Shown: in pieces, positions 26,387-34,442 of the stretch | Layout: each line of letters starts with the position of its first letter | How positions within the stretch are numbered: position 1 is the first letter of the stretch | NCBI RefSeq assembly: GCF_021028955.1 | Contig: NZ_JAIWPE010000064.1 | Span: 1 to 64,000, forward strand | Length of the DNA stretch: 64,000 nucleotides | Source of the DNA: Salipaludibacillus sp. CUR1 | GTDB lineage: Bacteria; Bacillota; Bacilli; Bacillales; Salisediminibacteriaceae | Direction: 5' to 3' | Made by a program: the position numbers and the translations under genes | The notes under the pieces: generated by a model | The model's input: only the letters and a program-made list of their open reading frames with translations | Databases searched by the model: none | What the model was told of the DNA's origin: nothing

Positions 26387-26689
26387 TTAATTATTTTGGA
26401 GGGCTGCTTTTTCTTTAGATAGATGCGGCTTAAGCATGCGGTAATGCTTTAAGCCAAAAAACACATTAATCGTTCCAAAGATAACAAAAATAAGAGTGAT
26501 AAAAGCTGAGACAGAGGACTGCAGGTTCATATAACTGTTAATCCCGAATGAAATGAAGAAGATTCCGATAGCAATGCTTCCTTTGGAAGAATTGCTCCGT
26601 TTTTCGACAGGTCCGGTGGCCCGTCCCTGCTGGACTTTAAAATGAACGAAAGCAACTAATGATGCGAATATAAGGAATATGAAAAACAT
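26387..26689 (-). CDS. ytpI: YtpI-family membrane protein
   Basis: 100-residue membrane protein with three hydrophobic segments (FFIFLIFASLVAFVHF, then IAIGIFFISFGINSYM, then VSAFITLIFVIFGTINVFFGL) and a basic C-terminus. The ATG at 26689 has AAAGGAG 8 nt upstream; a longer reading from 26755 includes that site. Length and pattern match B. subtilis YtpI, which is also located between ytoI and nrnA. Its function is unknown. It is transcribed opposite to both neighbours. Confidence 0.82.
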   Translation of the reverse strand: MFFIFLIFASLVAFVHFKVQQGRATGPVEKRSNSSKGSIAIGIFFISFGINSYMNLQSSVSAFITLIFVIFGTINVFFGLKHYRMLKPHLSKEKAALQNN

Positions 26690-26800
26690 ATCAATGGCTC
26701 CTTTAAAATGTAATAATCTCATATTCATTTTAAAGGACAAACCTTTTCCAGGCAAACTTTTTTGCAGGCTTGATACAAAATTTAATCAGGAGTGGGAATA

Positions 26801-27733
26801 TTGAAACAAGATATATTAAATAAAATTAAATTATGGGATTCTATTATTATCCACAGGCACGTCAGACCTGATCCTGATGCGATAGGGTCCCAGGCGGGTT
26901 TGAAAGCTTTAATTAAGTCTCTTTATCCTGATAAGAAAGTATATATGGCAGGGGAAGAGGAAAGTTCTCTTGCTTTTCTTGCAAGCATGGACAAAATTGA
27001 AGACAGCCTTTTTGCCAAATCACTAGTTATTATTTGCGATACGGCCAATACAGGCCGGATCGATGATGATAGATACAAAAACGGTGCTGAAACAATTAAA
27101 ATAGATCACCATCCTAATGTGGATCCATATGGGGATCTGATGTGGGTAGATCCTTCTGCGAGTTCAACAAGTGAAATGATTTTTGAGCTTTTTGAAGAGG
27201 CAGAGAAGGAAGGGCTCGTTATGGATAAAGAGATGGCCAGGCTTCTCTATGCGGGTATTGTGGCCGATACAGGCAGATTCCGTTTTCCTAATACAACGGA
27301 AAAAACATTTTTTACTGCAGGCCGCTTAATTGAAGCCGGATTTTCCAGCCCTGAACTTTATGATTATTTATATGAGACTTCTTTATCTTTACTTCGTCTC
27401 GAGGGTTATGTGTTATCGGAAGTTAAAATCACCCCCGCTGGTGCCGGGTATGTATATTTAACAAAAGACATTCTCGATAAATATAAAGTCACTTCAAAAG
27501 AAGCAGCTTCCATAGTTAACAGTTTTTCGACTTTAAAAGGTTTGAAAGCCTGGGTGTTTTTTGTAGAGGAAGAAGACGTGATCCGGGTCAGACTCCGGTC
27601 CAAGGGGCCTGAAATTCATGAGCTGGCAGCCCGTTATAATGGGGGCGGGCATCCAATGGCTTCGGGGGCCTCTCTCTCAGACTGGAGCGAGACAGAGAAA
27701 GTGTTAAGTGAACTGGAAGACCTTTGCCGTTAA
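26801..27733 (+). CDS. nrnA: Oligoribonuclease / pAp phosphatase NrnA (YtqI)
   Basis: DHH-DHHA1 phosphoesterase that degrades short RNA oligomers (nanoRNA) and removes the 3' phosphate of pAp. DHH motifs: HRHVRPDPDAIGS, VIICDTANTGRID, IDHHPNVDPYGD, and YAGIVADTGRF; the C-terminal DHHA1 motif is YNGGGHPMASGA. The start is taken as TTG at 26801, since AGGAG is 8 nt upstream and the GTG at 26792 lies inside that site; the product (310 residues) then begins like B. subtilis NrnA. No terminator follows directly; the repeat region at 27.8-28.1 kb contains one. Confidence 0.94.
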   Translation: MKQDILNKIKLWDSIIIHRHVRPDPDAIGSQAGLKALIKSLYPDKKVYMAGEEESSLAFLASMDKIEDSLFAKSLVIICDTANTGRIDDDRYKNGAETIKIDHHPNVDPYGDLMWVDPSASSTSEMIFELFEEAEKEGLVMDKEMARLLYAGIVADTGRFRFPNTTEKTFFTAGRLIEAGFSSPELYDYLYETSLSLLRLEGYVLSEVKITPAGAGYVYLTKDILDKYKVTSKEAASIVNSFSTLKGLKAWVFFVEEEDVIRVRLRSKGPEIHELAARYNGGGHPMASGASLSDWSETEKVLSELEDLCR

Positions 27734-27813
27734 GCAAGTGACGAAGCTTCAGACTTAGGTGAATCTCACATGCAAAAGAAACTGACCAATCAAAAAAGAG
27801 TTACTATTAATCA

Positions 27814-28131
27814 GCCGTTTCACTCCCGGCGAAGGCTAACACCGCAGGCATAAGCGCAACATCGTCGCAGGGATCTTCGGCTAACCCCTTCACGTCCTGT
27901 GAAAACGCCGAAGTCACCACATCCGTGTGGAAGTTCGCTGTGTTTTCTTTACCCGAGGGCTTGTCTTCAACTAATTCTCCCGAAGGACACTTTCAGGAAA
28001 GTGGATTTCCAAACTTTGCTGCTGCGCTTACTCGTCGCAGAGTAGAGATTGCTCCTCTCCGGGTGTTCTTGCCTAAATTCAGCAGAAGAATCAAAAAAAG
28101 CATCCGAACAACGTTTGTTCGGATGCTTTTG
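27814..28131. repeat. Palindrome-rich intergenic repeat, copy C
   Basis: A 320-bp GC-rich tract made of nested palindromes: CTTCGGC/GCCGAAG enclosing TTCAC/GTGAA (about 27869-27910), CACTTTCAGGAAAGTG, and a 16-bp terminator hairpin at 28096-28130. It shares 24 bases with 19335-19358, GGGCTTGTCTTCA with copy B, and CTGCGCTTACTC with copy A, but otherwise differs. The rest of the gene-free stretch 27734-28171 has nothing else recognisable. Reading frames here are artefacts of the repeat. Confidence 0.75.
28096..28130. terminator. Strong bidirectional terminator in copy C
   Basis: 16-bp perfect stem AAAAGCATCCGAACAA/TTGTTCGGATGCTTTT with a 3-nt loop, A-rich before and T-rich after; lies 40 nt past the stop of the minus-strand gene at 28172. 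Confidence 0.88.
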
Positions 28132-28171
28132 TGTTTACTATTTTTTTCCAGTGTCGTTAATAATAATTACA

Positions 28172-28354
28172 TTAAGTTTTGGGGATGAACCAGGAGCCCA
28201 TGTGAGTTTTCTCTTCGATATAGTCAATTCCCAAAGCTTCTAATTCCTGTTTTAATTTCTGAGATACTTCCTCAGTTTCAGCGAAGGCAGAGTATCCGGA
28301 TTGAATACATTTTATCTTCTCCTGTGCTAATTTACTTCTGCTGATGACTTTCAT
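28172..28354 (-). CDS. Small conserved protein, YtzJ-like
   Basis: 60-residue soluble protein beginning MKVISRSKLAQEKIKCIQSG with a C-terminal IDYIEEKTHMGSWFIPK. There is no membrane segment. AAGGAGGCG is 6 nt before the ATG, so it is probably translated. Its place between nrnA and ytrI matches the small B. subtilis gene ytzJ; identity rests on position and size rather than remembered sequence. A possible -10 TATACT (28528-28523, minus strand) would give a leader of about 160 nt. Confidence 0.62.
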   Translation of the reverse strand: MKVISRSKLAQEKIKCIQSGYSAFAETEEVSQKLKQELEALGIDYIEEKTHMGSWFIPKT

Positions 28355-28442
28355 TTTACACGCCTCCTTTTTAAATTAGCTCTTCTTTAGCCAGCTGTTA
28401 TTACTCGAGGGCTCACAATGAATATTGCTGGAATTTTTGACT

Positions 28443-28490
28443 AGCGTCGCAATCTGTAAAGAAACGGTATGGTTGTGATTTTTTTCGCGA
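28443..28490 (+). terminator. Plus-strand terminator-like hairpin without an upstream gene
   Basis: GTCGCAATC pairs with GGTTGTGAT (several G-U pairs), followed by seven T. No plus-strand gene precedes it. The rest of 28355-28587 shows only the possible minus-strand promoter of the small gene at 28172. Confidence 0.4.
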
Positions 28491-28587
28491 ATGAGCAAGT
28501 TTTGTCATAGGTATTCAACTATAGTATACCCATTCTAACTCCTTAATGGAACTAAGATATCTCTATTTTCAGAAAAAAGTCACATTT

Positions 28588-29091
28588 TTATTCAGCTGGA
28601 ACAATTTTCACCCTCATTTCCAATGATGGCAACAGAAACAGCTGTTCTACTTTGAGCTGATATCTTTTTTCGTTAATGATAAATATTTTGTTTTGCACCG
28701 TCTTAAGCAAAAAGTAGTGGGAGTTGGCAACTGTTTCAATATCTTTGTTTCTCACATCTTCCAATTCGCTTTCTACTGCACTCCTCAACTCATGAAGGGT
28801 GAGTTCACTCAGCTTAACTTCTTCCTCGTTTATAAATTCTATGTTAATATCCTGAACGGTCAATAAGCGCTGGTTCTCTTTATTTCGCTCATCCTTGTCT
28901 TCTCTTAATATTGCTATTGTTTTCTCATGCTTTTCAATTTGGGTCTGCTGATCCCCGATTTCAAGAACAAGTCTTTCATGAACACCGCCAAAGTGATATA
29001 AAAAAAAAGTCCATCCAAACAGCAGGCCTATGAAAAAACCGGCAAAAAAACGCTGCCAGCTTTTATCCTTGTAATATGGCGGAATTCTCAT
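28588..29091 (-). CDS. ytrI: Sporulation membrane protein YtrI
   Basis: 167-residue protein with one N-terminal membrane segment (about residues 12-34, FFAGFFIGLLFGWTFFLYHF) followed by a coiled coil (IGDQQTQIEKHEKTIAILREDKDE) and a mixed C-terminal domain. The ATG at 29091 overlaps the ytrH stop (ATGA), so translation is coupled. In B. subtilis ytrH-ytrI form a mother-cell operon needed for efficient sporulation. Same order and length here. Confidence 0.9.
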   Translation of the reverse strand: MRIPPYYKDKSWQRFFAGFFIGLLFGWTFFLYHFGGVHERLVLEIGDQQTQIEKHEKTIAILREDKDERNKENQRLLTVQDINIEFINEEEVKLSELTLHELRSAVESELEDVRNKDIETVANSHYFLLKTVQNKIFIINEKRYQLKVEQLFLLPSLEMRVKIVPAE

Positions 29092-29420
29092 TTGAATCCC
29101 TCTTGGGTAATCCACTGAATCAGTACTGTTCCGCTGTGTGCCCCAGATAATGCTGCGAAAATCATGATTAATGTTTTAAAGATGTCTGCATGGGTGCCTT
29201 CAAATATTCCCCGTTCAAGTGTTGAGATCGCGTCAAATGTCCCTCCTATGGCAGCTACAAGCGCCCATATCTTTAAACTGGAGGCTAAATCGTACATAAT
29301 AGATAAAGGAGGTTTACCAATCAGGTAGGCGCCTATTCCGCCGACTATGGTGCCGCCTATTATAACTCCAAAGGCTACAAAAAAATCGATTACAAGTGTA
29401 GCCAGAAAATCCTTATCCAT
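29088..29420 (-). CDS. ytrH: Sporulation membrane protein YtrH
   Basis: 110-residue hydrophobic protein with about three membrane segments (LATLVIDFFVAFGVIIGGTIVGGIGAYL, IWALVAAIGGTFDAI, TLIMIFAALSGAHSGTVL). The ATG at 29420 has AAGGGGG upstream; a longer frame from 29507 crosses the promoter and is rejected. First gene of the ytrH-ytrI pair, with a sigma-E type promoter about 30 nt upstream of the start, fitting mother-cell expression. Divergent from dnaE. Confidence 0.92.
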   Translation of the reverse strand: MDKDFLATLVIDFFVAFGVIIGGTIVGGIGAYLIGKPPLSIMYDLASSLKIWALVAAIGGTFDAISTLERGIFEGTHADIFKTLIMIFAALSGAHSGTVLIQWITQEGFK

Positions 29421-29455
29421 AAAGCATCCCCCTTGCCAAACAGGCTCATACTTAA

Positions 29456-29484
29456 TGAGTATGGACTGGCAAAGACAAGTATGA
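29456..29484 (-). promoter_or_regulatory. Sigma-E type promoter of ytrH-ytrI
   Basis: Minus strand -35 TCATACT (29484-29478), 14 nt, -10 CATACTCA (29463-29456), near the sigma-E pattern KMATATT/CATACANT; start near 29449. Confidence 0.6.
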
Positions 29485-29503
29485 CAAAATAATTTCATAT
29501 AAA

Positions 29504-29519
29504 ACAAACGTATGTTTGT
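29504..29519. promoter_or_regulatory. LexA-like palindrome in the dnaE promoter
   Basis: ACAAACGTATGTTTGT: 6-bp arms around GTAT. The inner 14 bases (CAAACGTATGTTTG) equal the Bacillus SOS box CGAACNNNNGTTCG except for one symmetric change. It ends 1 bp before the dnaE -10 TATAAT (29521-29526). Confidence 0.62.
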
Positions 29520-29520
29520 A

Positions 29521-29526
29521 TATAAT
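29521..29526 (+). promoter_or_regulatory. -10 element of dnaE
   Basis: Perfect TATAAT about 89 nt before the dnaE start; no good -35, the upstream sequence is taken up by the palindrome. Confidence 0.5.
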
Positions 29527-29614
29527 GTAAGTTAAATGAATTTTTTATAAGGTTTAATGTGAAAACGCATATCCTGCAAAATCTGCAGTGGTGCTGATAG
29601 AAGGAGGACACCTG

Positions 29615-32600
29615 ATGGCTTTCGTTCATCTTCATGTACATAGTGAATACAGCCTTCTCCAAAGTGCAGCGAAAATTCCGGCTTTAGTAAGAGAAGCAGC
29701 AAAAATGGATTATAAGGCGATGGCGTTAACCGATATTGATGCGATGCATGGCGTCATTCCTTTTTATAAAGAATGCCTTGAAAACGGAATTAAACCGCTG
29801 ATCGGTGTTGAACTCGGGGCAGCGAAAGAACTTTTGGAAGCGAGAGAAACTGCTCCGCACCGTCTCCTGTTTATTGCCCGGAATAATAAGGGTTACCGTG
29901 CGTTGTTAAAATTAACGAGTAAAGCGCAAACGAAAGAAAAAACAACCGTACCTTACATTACCTTTGAAGAACTTGAAAGTGACCTTGAAGGTGTGATTGT
30001 AATCAGCCCTTTTGAAAATGGCGAAATTCAGCATTTAGTTGAACAAGGAATGAAAACAGAAGCTGATAAACTGCTGACTATGTTCCGGCGGCTGGCAGGG
30101 GAGGAAAATGTTTATATTGAAATTCAGAACCACTGGAGGAGGCAGGAAAGAGAACGTCTGCTGGCTATTCGTGACTGGCTGCTCGAAAATCAGGCTCCGG
30201 CAGTAGCAAGCAACCATGTGCATTTTATAAAAAAGGAACAGGTAGATGCCCACCGGACCTTGCATGCCATAAGGCTTGGAGAATCTCTTTCTGAACTTCC
30301 AGAGTATATCTCTTCTGAGGAATACTATTTAAAAGACAAGGATGAAATGCAGCAGGCTTTACCATCATGGCAGGGGGCAATAGAAGAATCAGGGCGAATT
30401 GCAGAACGCTGCAATGTTGAGATACAGCTTGGCACACCCGTGCTGCCCCACTTCCCTGTCCCGGAAGGACAAAGCGCCAGAGATCTGCTTCAGTCCCTCT
30501 GCGTCAAAGGGATTCGGGAGAGATACAGCTCACCTGACAGCTTTGTATGGGAAAGGCTTAAATTTGAGCTGAACGTTATTTCCAATATGAAATATGAAGA
30601 TTACTTTCTTATCGTAGCTGACTTTATGAATTATGCTCATGAAAAGGGTATACTGACAGGTCCCGGCAGGGGGTCTGCCGCAGGGTCATTAGTCGCCTAT
30701 GCATTAAAGATAACTAACGTTGATCCTGTGAAATACGGGTTGCTGTTTGAGCGGTTCCTTAACCCTGAACGTGTTTCAATGCCCGATATTGATATTGACT
30801 TCTCAGACCAGCAGAGAGATGAAGTGATTCACTATGTAGCAGACAAGTACGGGAAGAATCATGTAGCTCAAATTGTCACTTTTGGCACTCTTGCAGCAAA
30901 AGCAGCCATAAGAGACGCAGGAAGAGTGTTAGGCATAGAGCCTTCTAAAATTGACAAGGTGGCTAAGTTAATTACAGGCCGGTCTAAGCTCAGGGAAGCT
31001 GTAAAAGAAAACACCGGGTTAAAAGATCTGGTAATGGCCGATGACGAGCTGATTGAACTGTTTAAAATCGCAGGCCATATAGAAGGGCTGCCGCGTCATA
31101 CTTCCGTGCATGCGGCCGGAGTAGTAATTAGTAAAGAACCGTTGACAGATGTCGTGCCTCTTCAAAAAGGGCATGAAGGTCTTTTTTTAACCCAGTATCC
31201 TATGGGGGACCTGGAAGATATCGGTCTTTTAAAGATGGACTTTCTCGGCCTCAGAAATTTAAGTTTTATTGGCCGCATATTAAATCTCATTTATCAGCAT
31301 ACGGGTAAAAGAATAAGTATTAGCGGCTTTCCCCCTGATGATAAAAAAACGTTCGATTTATTAGGCCAAGGAGATACGAGCGGAATTTTTCAGCTTGAAT
31401 CTTCAGGGATGAAAAGTGTGCTGCGCAGGTTAAAACCCAGCCACTTTGAAGATATCGTCGCTGTCAATGCTCTATACAGGCCAGGTCCAATGGAAAATAT
31501 CCCTTCTTACATTGAACGAAAACATGGTCAAGCAGATGTCACATTCCCTCATCCGGATTTAAAAGAGATATTAGAACCAACCTACGGTGTACTTATTTAC
31601 CAGGAACAAATTATGCAGATTGCATCTAAAATGGCCGGCTTTTCACTGGGCGAAGCTGATGTATTAAGAAGAGCAGTCGGTAAAAAGAAGAGGGAAGTAC
31701 TGGAAGAAACAAGAGCCCAGTTTGTAAATGGATCTGTGAAAAAAGGATATTCTTATTCAGAGGCTGAAGAAGTTTATAACTTAATCGTCCGTTTTGCAGA
31801 TTACGGCTTCAACCGCAGTCACGCTGTGGCGTACAGTATGATTTCATACCAGCTCGCCTATTTAAAAGCCAACTATCCTTTGGAGTTTTTAAACGGATTA
31901 ATGGACATGTTCATTCACCATCAGGAGAAACTTGCTGATTATATAGCTGAAGCAAAACGAAAAGGTATCACGGTAAACAGACCATCTATTGTTCACAGTC
32001 TTGACCTTTTCCATACAAAGGACGGAGCCATATGGATTGGCCTTGCAGCTTTAAAAAATGTCGGTTTGCCGACAGTGAAAAAACTTATTGAAGAAAGAGA
32101 GAATGGCTATTTTGAAAGTTTATTCGATTTATGTGCAAGGTTACCGGGAAGGTTACTGCCGCGCAGAGCCCTTGAATCTCTAATATTTTCCGGCACACTG
32201 GATGATTTTAAAGTGGACAGGGCTGTGCTGATGGCATCTCTTGACGATGCGCTTGCATATGGGGAGAAAGAGAGAGAGAAACAGGCAGACGGGCAACAGC
32301 CGTTATTTTTTGAAGAAGCAAGCTCCCCTGTTTATACTAAGGTGTCTCCTCTGTCTGTAAAAGACCGGCTCCGTTATGAGAAAGAGGTGCTTGGGTTTTA
32401 TGCTTCAGGGCATCCAGTTGGAGAAGAGGCAAAATGGCTGTCGGAATATGGGCGCATAAGAATTTTTGATGCAAAGGAAATTAATGACGCTTACCAGCCT
32501 GTAAGAGTAGCAGGTTTTATTGAAGATATTAGAGTTATACAGACAAAAAAGAAAGAACAAATGGCTTTTTTGCGTTTGTCCGATGATTCAGGGGAAATGG

Positions 32601-33007
32601 AAGTGACAGTTTTCCCAAACATCTACCGTTCTTTTAAGACAAAACTTCAAAAAGAAGAAATGATTTTTGCAGAAGGGCGGATGCAGGAACATAAAGGGGA
32701 CTGGAAACTGATATTAGATAAATGTATCATCCTTGAAGACCTGAAAAGGAAAAAGCAGGAGCAGGACAAGCCGGTGCTGTATTTATATATATCAAAAGTT
32801 CAGGAGAAACAAGGAATCCTTAAAGAGTTAAAAGAAGTGCTTCAGGATACGCCAGGAGAGGTCCCGGTCGTTCTGAAATATGAATCAAGTGACAAAGCGA
32901 TCAGATTGTCAGAAATGTGGAATGTAAGAGATGATGAGGCCTTTACCCTTAAACTTAAAGGGCTTCTTGGAAGCAGTAATGTTTATCTTAAAAAACCAAG
33001 GGTGTAA
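29615..33007 (+). CDS. dnaE: DNA polymerase III alpha subunit DnaE
   Basis: The second replicative polymerase of Firmicutes, which extends primers before PolC takes over and also acts in error-prone repair. The ATG at 29615 (RBS AAGGAGGA, 8 nt) gives 1130 residues. Order: N-terminal PHP domain (FVHLHVHSEYSLLQS...), palm/fingers with the catalytic PDIDIDFSD (about residues 388-396), GPGRGSAAGSLVAYAL, helix-hairpin-helix region, and a C-terminal OB fold (VRVAGFIEDIRVIQTKKKEQMAFLRLSD). No proofreading exonuclease domain, so it is DnaE rather than PolC. Upstream LexA-like box suggests damage control; downstream is the malic enzyme gene, as in B. subtilis. Confidence 0.97.
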   Translation: MAFVHLHVHSEYSLLQSAAKIPALVREAAKMDYKAMALTDIDAMHGVIPFYKECLENGIKPLIGVELGAAKELLEARETAPHRLLFIARNNKGYRALLKLTSKAQTKEKTTVPYITFEELESDLEGVIVISPFENGEIQHLVEQGMKTEADKLLTMFRRLAGEENVYIEIQNHWRRQERERLLAIRDWLLENQAPAVASNHVHFIKKEQVDAHRTLHAIRLGESLSELPEYISSEEYYLKDKDEMQQALPSWQGAIEESGRIAERCNVEIQLGTPVLPHFPVPEGQSARDLLQSLCVKGIRERYSSPDSFVWERLKFELNVISNMKYEDYFLIVADFMNYAHEKGILTGPGRGSAAGSLVAYALKITNVDPVKYGLLFERFLNPERVSMPDIDIDFSDQQRDEVIHYVADKYGKNHVAQIVTFGTLAAKAAIRDAGRVLGIEPSKIDKVAKLITGRSKLREAVKENTGLKDLVMADDELIELFKIAGHIEGLPRHTSVHAAGVVISKEPLTDVVPLQKGHEGLFLTQYPMGDLEDIGLLKMDFLGLRNLSFIGRILNLIYQHTGKRISISGFPPDDKKTFDLLGQGDTSGIFQLESSGMKSVLRRLKPSHFEDIVAVNALYRPGPMENIPSYIERKHGQADVTFPHPDLKEILEPTYGVLIYQEQIMQIASKMAGFSLGEADVLRRAVGKKKREVLEETRAQFVNGSVKKGYSYSEAEEVYNLIVRFADYGFNRSHAVAYSMISYQLAYLKANYPLEFLNGLMDMFIHHQEKLADYIAEAKRKGITVNRPSIVHSLDLFHTKDGAIWIGLAALKNVGLPTVKKLIEERENGYFESLFDLCARLPGRLLPRRALESLIFSGTLDDFKVDRAVLMASLDDALAYGEKEREKQADGQQPLFFEEASSPVYTKVSPLSVKDRLRYEKEVLGFYASGHPVGEEAKWLSEYGRIRIFDAKEINDAYQPVRVAGFIEDIRVIQTKKKEQMAFLRLSDDSGEMEVTVFPNIYRSFKTKLQKEEMIFAEGRMQEHKGDWKLILDKCIILEDLKRKKQEQDKPVLYLYISKVQEKQGILKELKEVLQDTPGEVPVVLKYESSDKAIRLSEMWNVRDDEAFTLKLKGLLGSSNVYLKKPRV

Positions 33008-33021
33008 CCAACAGGATAATT

Positions 33022-33030
33022 TGGTATAAT
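33022..33030 (+). promoter_or_regulatory. Extended -10 promoter of the malic enzyme gene
   Basis: TGGTATAAT with TATAAT at 33025-33030, start near 33037. Confidence 0.6.
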
Positions 33031-33046
33031 GTTAGTTGTTTAAGGG

Positions 33047-33059
33047 GTGGTCAGACCAC
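33047..33059. promoter_or_regulatory. FadR-type operator palindrome
   Basis: Perfect 13-bp palindrome GTGGTCAGACCAC just after the predicted transcript start. Its core TGGTCAGACCA is the E. coli FadR operator core and fits the GntR/FadR-family pattern TNGTNNNACNA. A GntR gene of the FadR subfamily lies downstream in the same cluster. Confidence 0.6.
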
Positions 33060-33090
33060 TAAATTATCGGGAAAAAGGGAGATGGGGTTT

Positions 33091-34332
33091 GTGACGACAC
33101 TAAGAGAAGAAGCATTACATATGCATAGGGTGAAAAAGGGGAAAATTGAAACGAAAGCAAAAGTACCTGTCCGCAATGCAGATGACTTGTCGTTAGCTTA
33201 TTCACCAGGAGTTGCAGAACCATGTAAGGAAATATTTGAGGATCCGCAAACCGTCTATGATTATACGGTTAAAGGAAATATGGTCGGAGTTATTTCTGAC
33301 GGTACTGCCGTTCTCGGTTTAGGGAATATAGGACCTGAAGCGGCTATGCCTGTCATGGAAGGCAAAGCTGTCTTATTCAAGTCATTTGCAGGTGTAGACG
33401 CTTTTCCAATCTGCCTGAACACGAATGATGTGGATACCATTGTTAACACTGTAAAATTAATGGAGCCTACTTTCGGCGGGATTAATCTGGAAGATATTGC
33501 AGCTCCTAAGTGTTTTGAGATTGAGCAACGGTTAAAAAAAGAGATGAATATCCCAGTATTTCATGACGATCAGCACGGCACAGCCATTGTGACAGCTGCC
33601 GGCCTGCTGAATGCCTTAAAACTGTCCGGTAAGTCACTGGCAGAAATTAAAGTAGTGGTCAATGGTGCGGGAGCTGCCGGTATAGCAATCATTAAATTAT
33701 TAAAGAGTATGGGATGCAAACATTTTATTTTATGCGATTCTAAAGGGGCCATCTATGAAGGCCGGCCTTACGGGATGAATAATCTAAAACACGAATTAGC
33801 ACAGGTTACTAATTCAGAAAAACTTGAGGGCCCTCTTGAAGAAGTTATTAAAGGCACAGATGTATTTGTTGGAGTGTCCGTCGAAGGAGCTCTTACCAAG
33901 CCAATGGTGGAGTCTATGAACGAGGCACCTATTATATTTGCTATGGCTAACCCGGTTCCTGAAATTATGCCGGAAGATGCAAAAGAAGCAGGGGCCAGCG
34001 TAATAGGGACAGGAAGATCAGATTTCCCTAACCAGGTTAATAATGTACTGGCATTCCCGGGTATTTTCAGGGGCGCTCTTGATGTCTATGCCACACATAT
34101 TAATGAAGAAATGAAGGTAGCGGCTGTAAAAGCAATTGCTAACCTTGTCGGCGAAAATGAACTTAACTCAGATTACGTTATTCCGGCACCTTTCGACCCC
34201 CGAGTAGCACCAGCTGTTGCTAAACATGTAGCAAAAGCTGCTATGGAAACTGGTGTAGCCAGACGACAGGTCAACCCGGACGACGTAGAAAAGAAGACAA
34301 AAGAGCTGACAATCATTGACGGGGACGACTAA
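33091..34332 (+). CDS. ytsJ: NAD(P)-dependent malic enzyme (YtsJ-type)
   Basis: Oxidatively decarboxylates malate to pyruvate; the B. subtilis orthologue is the main malic enzyme and prefers NADP, supplying NADPH. The 413 residues show SLAYSPGVAEPCKEI, GLGNIGPEAAMPVMEGK, FKSFAGVDAFPI (substrate lysine region), HDDQHGTAIVTAAGL, the Rossmann motif VNGAGAAGIAI, and ANPVPEI. GTG at 33091 is preferred: GGGAG is 9 nt upstream, whereas the ATG at 33082 abuts that site, and the resulting N-terminus (TTLREEALHMH) matches B. subtilis. Followed by gntR and accDA. A FadR-type palindrome lies in its leader. Confidence 0.94.
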   Translation: MTTLREEALHMHRVKKGKIETKAKVPVRNADDLSLAYSPGVAEPCKEIFEDPQTVYDYTVKGNMVGVISDGTAVLGLGNIGPEAAMPVMEGKAVLFKSFAGVDAFPICLNTNDVDTIVNTVKLMEPTFGGINLEDIAAPKCFEIEQRLKKEMNIPVFHDDQHGTAIVTAAGLLNALKLSGKSLAEIKVVVNGAGAAGIAIIKLLKSMGCKHFILCDSKGAIYEGRPYGMNNLKHELAQVTNSEKLEGPLEEVIKGTDVFVGVSVEGALTKPMVESMNEAPIIFAMANPVPEIMPEDAKEAGASVIGTGRSDFPNQVNNVLAFPGIFRGALDVYATHINEEMKVAAVKAIANLVGENELNSDYVIPAPFDPRVAPAVAKHVAKAAMETGVARRQVNPDDVEKKTKELTIIDGDD

Positions 34333-34442
34333 TAGCCTGCCTGCTCTGCGCATATGCCATAACAGGGTTCTCTTATTTTTTAAAGAGAACCCTTCCTGCT
34401 CATTAGAATGCGTTTACAAGGGGGGAGGGACAGGGAGAAAAT

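Noticed and set aside
27925-28188. Plus-strand 87-codon frame between nrnA and the ytzJ-like gene
   Set aside because: It runs across repeat copy C and its terminator hairpin and has no ribosome site.
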